A DNA stretch of 64,000 nucleotides, from positions 1 to 64,000 of the forward strand of contig JAJGOT010000750.1 in NCBI GenBank assembly GCA_022457155.1. The letters run 5' to 3'. The translations under genes were made by a program, and so were the position numbers. The stretch is from Cladopsammia gracilis. Its lineage: Eukaryota; Cnidaria; Anthozoa; Scleractinia; Dendrophylliidae. Shown piece by piece: positions 56,206-64,000 of this stretch. Positions within the stretch are counted from its first letter, which is position 1, and every line of letters starts with the position of its first letter. The notes below the pieces were generated by a model. It saw nothing but the letters and a program-made list of their open reading frames with translations. It searched no databases and had not been told where the DNA came from.

Positions 56206-57309
56206 TAATAATTCATGAGCATATCAGCCAATCACACGACGCAAATCGATCACGTGCATGAGCCTTTTATAGCGTAGCACTTGCCAGGCCGAAGGCCTGG
56301 CTGCGCAGCTCCATACTCATAGAACCTACGCCGTGATTTTTCATGGTCATGGCTAGCGGAATGTTTCGCGGGCGCGTGTCCGCCCGCCGGCCGCCCGCCG
56401 GCCGCCGTGTTGGAACAACATCCGGGATCTTGAAAGTAAGGCTTTGTTTTTCGCGCGGCCACACAGCCGTGAGCTCGATAAACACTTTAGTTGTTTTCTT
56501 GTGCCTAGCGGAGAATTAAACTCGTTATTTTCCTGCATTTTTTCGCGGTTTGCTACTCAAGACAGGGATACCAATTAAGGTATACTCAGAAGCCGCTTTA
56601 GTGGAAAAAGACGAGCTTTCAGGGATAAAATCTTGCTTCGAGGAACTTCATGTATTACATTTTTATCAATGCGGGAGATGATTTCAGAACCAGAAGCGGA
56701 GATTTGAATTTCCAAGCAAGCGAGGAACTTAAAGGTAAAACAGATTACAGTTTTCGATGAGAATTTATGTTGATATCAATCTGTGAGTGACTTGTTATTA
56801 GTGTTATTGTTAGTTTTGGCGAATTGATTTTAAAACGTGCCTAAATTTACTTGTATCGATCTCTTGAATTTCATCGAAGAAAGCTTGAACTCGATGAGCT
56901 ATAAATAAATGGTACGCGTTTTGCTTTTAAACGTAAACTAATGGAGATTTGAATAAATTTTTTCGAAAGAAGATTGTGTTGTCCATTTTTATGTGTTTGT
57001 TCATTCATTAGATAGATTGAAATGCGATTTTATGTAAACAAAACAAGACTTGATTTTATAGTACAGTTCTATCTTCACTCGCATCGCCTTATGCAAATAT
57101 GTTTGTGTATTTTTGCAATTTTTGATTTTCAAATCAGTTTCTCGGGCAATTTTTGACAAACATAAACTGTATTTTATTCGGAAACTAGTGGTACTATTTA
57201 TTCTAGACAGAGAAAAGTTGTTTTTGTGAACTTTTGTACGGTCTATAAAAATGTACTGTGCAGACGGTCGCGTAATAAGCTTACTGTTTTTATCTCGTTA
57301 ATGCGCTTG

Positions 57310-58744
57310 CGCATTAAGCGAGATTTCGAAGTCGAGTACTAAAAAGGGACAAAAGTTGTTAACAAAATTTTGTGGACTTTTGTCCGGGGGGGTTTCTTGT
57401 TCCTTCTTTATAGAAGCTATATTAGGGCATTGAGGATATGGTTGGTTAAAGCGGTTAGGATTTCAAGAAGGGCGTCACATACTGCCACTAAAATGTTTGG
57501 GAAGCACCCCCGGACCTATTGTTAATTTCCCTAGGGTATTGGGATGTCAGAACTTGTGATGAACTTGTCATATCTCACATTACGTTACCGCAAAGGTATT
57601 AGTCCTTCTTAAATTTCGATATCTCACGTTACCTATCAGTTTCAATCATTTGTCGTAAAGCCATTATAGCTACTTTAAAAGGGTAAAAATAGGTTAAATG
57701 CGTTTTCTTGGGAAACGTAGTTTGGGAATTTCACGGTGTATTTTACTAATGGAGAGGTTATAAGAAAGTTAAATGGGACAGGAAAGTTTGTGTGTTAATA
57801 TGAGCGGTATGGCAGAGCAAAATAGCATGAACTTTGCGTTTTTTTCTATTGAGTTGTGGTTACACACACCTTGGGTTTGGGGCCTTCCCAAGGGTTAATG
57901 GCTTGGGTTCGGTTTATCTGAGGTTTCATCTTACCCTTGGGGATGCGGTTATTTGAACTTTGCGTTTGTATGCAATAGTATGGGAAAGACGTCATAGTTT
58001 TATTGGTTTAGCTACCGTGCACAAGGAAATTTTTCGGATTGTCCGACTGAATTTGTTTTGCGGGAGGAAATTTTTGCGCGTCGGGACAGCTAAAATTTCT
58101 GCTGGGAGGAAATGTTTGCGGATTTCTGGTCAAGTATAAATAAAATCCAAGGCATCGGTATTAAACGATTTTACTTCCTGACCGGAGGTTTGTATAGTTC
58201 TCCTAGTTATATGGTTGCTGTTCTGGAACCAATATGAACATAAACAACGAGAAAACTAGTGAGTGAATTATTGTACGTTGTTGTAAAAATGTATCAGTAT
58301 TATGATGACAGTCTCTGGTTCTTTTGAGGACGTGTGTGGAGTTGAATCGGGAATACAGATGACTGTTGTGCCGGTCGCCTCGGAGTTATGATAGCAATAT
58401 ATTCACTGTTGAAAAGTTCTTCTTAAGCCGATATACATCATTAAAACAAGTAATTTTTTTCTGCGCGAGTATATTTCTGCGGTGGAAAATTTAATACAAA
58501 ATAAAGTAATACTGCATAATAATGCAACAACGGACAACCTTGCCTGTATCTCGGATCAGAAAAAGGTTTTGAAAAATACTGCAGTCAGGAATCCCGCATG
58601 TTTGATTACTTTAGTACAAATTTTATAATTTGAAAAATTGGGGCGCTAAGTTTCATGATGTCACTTTCCGGGAAACTTGATAAAGAGTGTACAGCTATCA
58701 TGCTGGAGATTCAAATATTTCAAACCGGATGAAATGATGCTATA
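57310..58744. other. Interior of the 4.9-kb segment, left part
   Basis: No coding domain seen. A GCGGGAGGAAATTTTTGCG phrase is partly repeated at about 58060 and 58100. Confidence 0.45.
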
Positions 58745-58752
58745 CTTCTGAC

Positions 58753-59181
58753 CCCGAAGGGGGGGGGGGTACTCCCTATAATGGGCTATACGGGGATGCT
58801 CCGCCTGAAAGGGGTACCTTTTTAAGGTAAGAGGTATATGAAAGGGTCGGGATTTCACGGGTTGAAGTATATGAAAGGGTAGGGATTTCACGAAGAATAG
58901 GAAAGGGAAGCGTAGCCACGCCGTTGAAGAATAAAAAAGGTAGGGTAAACTGCCATTTAAGTATTAAAAAAATGGCCTTTCAAAATATATCAAACAGACG
59001 CACGTAAAGGCTCTGAAAAGGGTACCATTTTCATTGAAAAGTATATGAAAGGGGTACCATTTTCAATGAAAGGTATATGAAAGGGGTACCTTTTCTGTCA
59101 AAATCGGTATATGAAAGGGTAAGGGTTTGGACCTCGGGGCGGAGCATCCCCGTACAAAACTTTGTTGAGTACCCCCCCGGG
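58753..59181. mobile_element. GGGGGTACTC-family MITE, copy 2, with 8-bp target duplication
   Basis: CTTCTGAC flanks both sides (58745-58752, 59182-59189). The ends are CCCGAAGG plus G run and TACTC, and GAGTACCCCCCCGGG. CGGGGATGCTCCGCC and GGCGGAGCATCCCCG form the inner inverted pair. Inside, GGTATATGAAAGGG recurs about six times. 429 bp, non-coding; a hAT-size duplication. Confidence 0.88.
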
Positions 59182-59189
59182 CTTCTGAC

Positions 59190-61770
59190 AATGGAGATAC
59201 TGCCTAGCTCCGAGAAACACATTACACTTACACGCGGAATAAACTCTGAGGAGCTATTAAAAAACAATTGAAAGATCCCACTATTCCAATATATGACTAT
59301 CGCATAAGACTTGGATCTTAATAGAATATTTTACGAAATTTTGCTGCGGTCGTGACCCGGGGGGTCGTTAAGAAGACACTGTCAACACTATATTTTGAGG
59401 TTTAAAGCAGACCCATTTAATCTCTAATAGTTACTAAACACATGATACCGGAAATAGAAAACTCTCGACTTTCGAATAAAAAAAGACAGAACTACTATAT
59501 ATTCGCAAATAACCCATTCATGTATAACATTAACTTATGCAGCCATTTCTTTTTCAACTCTCCACAAAAGAAAAATCAATGTCCGCTTCACTTTCCAAAA
59601 CATTTCACATCGGTATCGATAACAACATACAACTGCGTGAAATATTTCCTTTTAACAAGCATTGACAACTAAGCGGAAAACAGATATTTCAGCCCACCCA
59701 CATCTGACGTCTAAGTTATCAAAAGTTTCTTTGCTTTTGTTGATCCGATGGATTATGAATGTTCTGCGAACCTTGTTATCTTTGTGGAATGTCCGGTTTC
59801 CGGAAGATTATAAAGAACAGGAAAGAGCGAATCTCAAAACTGTCTTAAAAACGAAATTAACGTTGGAAAAATATATATTTGCCTAATTCTTTCTTTGAGG
59901 AATAGAGGAATTCTAAGGATATGAACTTTTTTGTCTTGACTTCCTGACTGAATTTAAGTCTTAAAATACCAATGAATATGCGTGAACGGACTCTGATCGA
60001 TCAATGACAGATATTGTAGCGATCATAGGTCATGGATCAGTTCTTTTCTTCTTTAAAATCTCCGTAAAATTCTTAGATGTTTATATCTTATATATAAAGA
60101 TCTACAAACGCGGATAAGCGTAAACATTTATCCGATGCGTTGTGGCATACATCAAAGATTTAAATTAGATGATCCCACAGGCAGACCAATCGTGATATCC
60201 AGTGCACAGTAAAGAAATATACTAGGTAATAATACGATTTGTCACGGAATTGATAAGCGATAGAAAAATCGAAAATATTACACACTTAAGTCTTCTCACC
60301 TTTACTTTATTGTCTCTTGATGTATCCTGACCGGTTTAAATGCATTTTTACAACTTTTGTCACTCGCCCCACTATCCACTATAAAAGAAGGGAAGGCTGG
60401 AGACCTCTGAGCGAACCCTCGCCACGCGAAAGCCAGGTTAAATGTCTACCCGTGCGATTCGTGCTAGCTTCCAAATTCCCTTTCACGGGCTCTAAAAGGG
60501 CTCCGTTTTGGAGCGATTCTGGCCATCTTCGCTTCGCCATTGTCCGCGATCCAAACGGCTGTACCACGAAATTCGAATACTAAAGCTTAGCGACCGACAT
60601 TCACCCGAGGGGAGGGTCGTTACTTTTGCCCTCGCGCAAATTGACACCGTCGGGGGAGCCGGTGCGTATAATTCGAACGGAAACCACACGCGTGACCTGT
60701 CACTTATTTGTCTTTATTTGATAAAGTGCAAGTTTTCATCAAGATCAAAAGAAAAGTCTCTTTTTAAAATAAAAATGCTCGAAGGAAAATTATTAAGCTT
60801 GTTAAAACTAATTTGCGCCAAAAAATCAAAAATCAAAGGTCACGGATATGTATGTGTATACCGGGAGTCTAGGGTGTACTCTAACTGCACGTCCGATCCA
60901 AGAGAGAGGAAGATAGGGGCCTTGGGAACGAGGTTGGTAGACGTTTCAATAACAAATTGATCATTAAAACAGACCGTTGGCCGTCGGGTGTTGATATGAA
61001 CGATATGGTCAATAATGTTTAATTTTTATTGGTAAATTGCACAACCTTCTAAAGTCGCTGTCGTAATTTGTCGTATTTTTGAAGCGGAATCGAGCCGCTT
61101 CTCGCTGTTCAGAACGTCTCATGTCGGCAATTTTCGGGGCCACGTCGCTTGTCGTTTTTACCAAGGCTTCTTTAAGCCGAGATGTTTTGAAAACAGCATC
61201 GGCTATAAAAGGAAACGAAATCTAATTACCAGCTCTATTCCTACAAGAGACACCATTCTGCCCGAAGGTACACAATTTTTTAGTTGACGGAAAAAGCGAC
61301 AAGTAAAATATTTTCATTTGCCTTTTTTACAATAGTCTACCTTAGTGAAGTATTTAGATAAAACATTCCTTTTTTACTGAAGTCTTTTTACTGAACTTAT
61401 TCATATGCACAAAGTTCTTGTTTTGTCTCATACATCCACATATACACTGCACATATAAATTGGCTGTTTAAAAACATTGCTAGTAAATCAATTTTAATCC
61501 CAAACGAAAATCGTTGCAATATGTTTTAGTTTTGTTTAAATATCAATAAATAAAGATAGTAAATATTTTTTAACCTTCGTACATCTTTCCCAAATTTCGA
61601 TCGATAAGAAAATCGCCATTGTAATGCCATACAAGTCATTGCTACTAAAATACTGTGACTGATACAAAACATAGAAAAATTAACTAAGTAAGATAGATTG
61701 AATCTAAGTAGTTTTGCCACCCCCATCCCTCCTCATAATTTTCTCCCGTAGCAACCAAATTGGCCTCGGC
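59190..61770. other. Interior of the 4.9-kb segment, right part
   Basis: A GC-richer patch at 60370-60690 has overlapping open frames on both strands with no recognisable domain. A TATAAAAG at 61203 follows a 140-bp GC-richer stretch and could be a promoter. Otherwise nothing recognised. Confidence 0.4.
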
Positions 61771-62223
61771 TCATTCGCTAAATATAATCAAGTTGAAGTT
61801 TCCCCTCAACTGTAAAATGAAGACTATTTTGAATAAATACGGTAAATTAACATGAAAATTATTTACATTCATACTCGTGATTATTTTGTTGCTCATGACT
61901 ATTGATTTGGTGGCTCCTAAAAGAGCCCTTAAGTCCTCTATGACTGCAATGTCTAACTCTACGATTAGACCTACAGGTATTTTCAATCTTTCAACTTCAA
62001 TAAACCATTTAGCAGCTTTACACATATTACCTATCACGTCTTTACTACATTTACCTATCAAAGGCACCCAACTTTTCCAATTCTTGTTGTTGTTGTTGTT
62101 GTTGTTTTTTATTAACTTTACATTCTCTCGCATTAACGAGATGGCTTTAAGAGCCCTTTGATTTTTGAGAATTGCTAAAATTGAAAATAGCCCGTTCGTC
62201 AATCTTAATTCTTGTGCTTCCAA
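61771..62223 (-). CDS. Unrecognised open frame, Asn-rich, crossing the segment boundary
   Basis: A 150-codon frame starts MEAQELRLTNGLFSILAIL in the outer repeat (same opening as the frame at 6468), passes the boundary at 62161, and contains seven consecutive Asn codons. It continues with NWKSWVPLIGKCSKDVIGNM, AAKWFIEVERLKIPVGLIVE and LDIAVIEDLRALLGATKS. The middle part has protein-like composition but no domain I can name. The frame crosses the boundary without a stop, which is compatible with the long copy being the original form. Confidence 0.35.
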   Translation of the reverse strand: MEAQELRLTNGLFSILAILKNQRALKAISLMRENVKLIKNNNNNNNKNWKSWVPLIGKCSKDVIGNMCKAAKWFIEVERLKIPVGLIVELDIAVIEDLRALLGATKSIVMSNKIITSMNVNNFHVNLPYLFKIVFILQLRGNFNLIIFSE

Positions 62224-62304
62224 CCTTTCACCTCAGTTAAGTTTCACCTTAGTTAAGCTTGTTCAAAGTGCGACGCTGTTAGGCTTGGGCTATCTATATA
62301 TATT

Positions 62305-62980
62305 ACCTGGTTATCTACGGTCATTATGAAAAGCCTGGTGGCGGCTTTGATTTCAGTCACAGGGGAGTTCGGGGCTGAATGGGCAAACAATGCAATTATC
62401 GCTGAATTTTTAATAAGAATGATTTTAAAATGACCGTGATATTTATATTAAGATCACACGTAATCTTTATATAAAGATTACTGATATGGGTAGTAATTGT
62501 TCAGGATTCTTAGTGCAACAAATGGTGACTTTATTATTTTGCGCAGTACTGTTTTACGAAATCTGGTCTTTCGCCATTCTATTTGGAATCTTCTCAACAA
62601 AATAAACAACCAACAGTTTAACAGGTGAGCCGTTATTTGAATGACACCAGCGCCCTCGTGTAAATTGCCGGGTAAGCGACTGGTTCGCAGATGCAAACTG
62701 CTTATTTCTACTCGTTCTCTACCTCTGAAAAAAATTTGTCAGCCGTTTTATCTACCGTACCTGACAACTTTAGTATAGCATTTTTCAGTAGATGTTTTCC
62801 CTCAGAACTATAAAATCTCAAAACTTTCGACAGGAGCCGGGAAGCAATGGTCACTTCGTCGAAGACGTGGCACATGTGTTGTATGCTAATCAGTCTAGTC
62901 TAGTTGTTTTTCTCGTATGCTAATTTCCTCTTTGCACAAAGCGCAATTGTTTTAATTACGAAGGGACACGCTTTTGAAGC
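62305..62980. other. Spacer within the Helitron interruption
   Basis: No gene. A perfect 22-bp palindrome GTAATCTTTAT/ATAAAGATTAC lies at 62460-62481. Confidence 0.5.
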
Positions 62981-62981
62981 C

Positions 62982-63080
62982 GTTCAAAAAACTCGCAGCA
63001 CGTGTATTATCAGGTGTAAAAACTCTCGGCTTCGCCTCGAGTTTTTAAACCTGATAATACACTACTGCGCGTTTTTTAAA
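62982..63080. mobile_element. Foldback MITE at the Helitron break
   Basis: GTTCAAAAAACTCGCAGCAC and its mirror, ending TGCGCGTTTTTTAAAC, bound arms that pair through GTGTATTATCAGGT and AAAAACTCG around a GGCTTCGCC tip. It abuts the point where the helicase frame ends. Confidence 0.8.
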
Positions 63081-63083
63081 CTA

Positions 63084-63356
63084 TACTTCAGAATGATATT
63101 CATATTGGCACCTATTACAAATAATAGTATCCTTCATTTCTTCAAACCGTTGTTGGTATGTTGGACAACCTGAAATCAAATCGATCTTTTCGTTTCGCCA
63201 TGGTGTATAAAGTATAAGTTGTTCTCTACAATAGTTTTCTGGGTCCTTATCTTTATGGTACCTAACAGAACGGATAACTTTTGGTTTGTTTCGTTTAACT
63301 AGTTTGAAACCTCCCTTTAGTTTATATTCATTTTCTTTACATTCGACATTATTACT
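63084..63356 (-). pseudogene. Helitron-type helicase, N-ward fragment
   Basis: Read on the minus strand: NVECKENEYKLKGGFKLVKR, KPKVIRSVRYHKDKDPENYC, EQLILYTPWRNEKIDLISGC and ending YEYHSEV. The R-Y-x(3)-K-D-P-E-N-Y and PWRNE-x-DL motifs are typical of the Helitron protein just before its PIF1-like helicase core. The next residues expected are found at 56205 on the same strand. Upstream, an ACTCATGCCGC/GCGCATGAGT palindrome (63355-63378) marks another boundary. Confidence 0.8.
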
Positions 63357-63449
63357 CATGCGCGTAGCGGCATGAGTTATAAAATGGCCTCGGTTTTTCT
63401 TCAAATTTTTCAAAATTATTATAATTTTTTTTGTGTCACGATTTTGCAT

Positions 63450-63770
63450 GCAAATTTATGCACGCATATTTTAAATTGTGCTCTTCTGGTTCATAGCTTT
63501 GTCATTTACACTTCCTGTTTAGTAACTTCCGGCTACTTTCACTTCCGGTAAAACAGCATTACTGAAGCATTACTGAAGACAGCGTCTCCTGCAACCCTGC
63601 TTACACAACTAATGTTCACGTTAGGTATATATAAGACGAAGAAGAATCACTAGCTTCATTGTGGTACAGCCTTCATTTACAAAACATTCAATAGTAAACA
63701 ACGTGGTTTGCAGGAACGATGACTGAATGAAAGGATAAACTCTTCTCCATGTCGGACATCTTCTTATCAT
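63450..63770. other. Spacer, nothing recognised
   Basis: No coding or RNA signal supported. Confidence 0.5.

Positions 63771-63773
<3 letters not shown>

Positions 63774-63820
<47 letters not shown>
63774..63820. repeat. (TA)n microsatellite
   Basis: A pure TA dinucleotide run of about 23 units. Confidence 0.95.
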
Positions 63821-63822
<2 letters not shown>

Positions 63823-64000
63823 TGTATTATAAAACTTTCTTACGCATGCGCATGAGTATAGGCTGCTTGCAGCCTCTTGTTGAAATTAAAATAAGGAGCA
63901 TCGTCATCATTGTTGTCATCAAAATTAATTTATGGTATGAAGTCATCAGCTTCTGTTAATAATGGCTGATTCGTGTTTTTATCATTATACTGATCCTTAG
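63821..64000. other. Window end, nothing recognised
   Basis: ACGCATGCGCATGAGTATAGG resembles the palindromic boundary at 63355. No gene. Confidence 0.45.

Larger units (their letters stand above)
57292..62161. mobile_element. 4.9-kb interior segment with ATCTCGTTAATGCG inverted ends
   Basis: ATCTCGTTAATGCG at 57292-57305 is inverted at 62129-62142 (CGCATTAACGAGAT), 19 bp short of the right boundary. The left end is itself palindromic (GCGCTTGCGC core). The interior holds the MITE at 58753-59181, an Asn-rich frame at its right edge, and no recognised transposase. Confidence 0.55.
56268..62304 (-). mobile_element. 1.2-kb interspersed repeat, copy 2, carrying 4.9 kb of extra interior sequence
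   Basis: The outer parts (56268-57291 and 62162-62304) match 6386-7606 in inverted orientation, including the GGCCGAAGGCC hairpin end and the TTAGGCTTGGGCTATC end. The 4,870 bp between (57292-62161) are absent from copy 1, and TTTTT flanks them on both sides. Either they are an insertion with a TTTTT duplication or copy 1 is an internal deletion at that microhomology. Confidence 0.75.

Noticed and set aside
60370..60690. GC-richer patch with overlapping open frames on both strands, first suspected as rRNA or a conserved exon
   Set aside because: Compared from memory with metazoan 18S and 28S on both strands without a match, and the frames show no domain; kept only as an unexplained patch.

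Overview
The window is metazoan nuclear DNA, AT-rich by eye, with GT-AG introns and very dense mobile DNA. The host gene, the mix of L1/Tx1-like, RTE-like, Gypsy, Helitron and many foldback MITE families, and the absence of operons fit a cnidarian, most likely a stony coral or sea anemone. That assignment is an inference from style, not a database result. No bacterial gene, CRISPR array, rRNA or intact tRNA gene was seen.

One host gene can be followed with confidence. It is a KCTD2/5/17-type BTB gene on the + strand whose six coding exons (2143-2283, 2364-2472, 10113-10207, 27219-27317, 29838-29969, 47092-47121) give a 201-residue protein spread over about 45 kb. Its introns 2, 3 and 5 (7.6, 17.0 and 17.1 kb) hold nearly everything else up to 47 kb. 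Intron 2 has a TA-flanked MITE nested in a hAT-like element, several foldback MITEs, a 1.2-kb interspersed repeat and a truncated RTE-like LINE. Intron 3 has tRNA-derived SINEs, a foldback element carrying exon-like sequence, and a 6-kb truncated L1/Tx1-like LINE with a nearly full-length RTE-like element inside it. Intron 5 has a Gypsy-type LTR retrotransposon with near-identical LTRs, itself interrupted by another L1/Tx1-like LINE, plus several families of long inverted repeats.

Downstream of the gene (47.1-64 kb) are more MITEs and foldbacks, two long palindromes with hammerhead-ribozyme-like motifs, and a frameshifted gene for a cysteine-rich (ZAD-like) protein. There is also a broken Helitron helicase on the minus strand, split at 56.2/63.1 kb by a 6.9-kb stack of nested insertions.

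The most unusual signal is circular permutation. Two unrelated repeat families (36222-37497 versus 48329-49652, and 15300-15645 versus 25142-25509) each occur as copies whose linear order is rotated relative to the other. In one of them the rotated copy is bounded by a 6-bp direct repeat, as expected if a circular or tandem form had been reinserted. No complete new defence or metabolic system was found; the interest lies in mobile-element structure.
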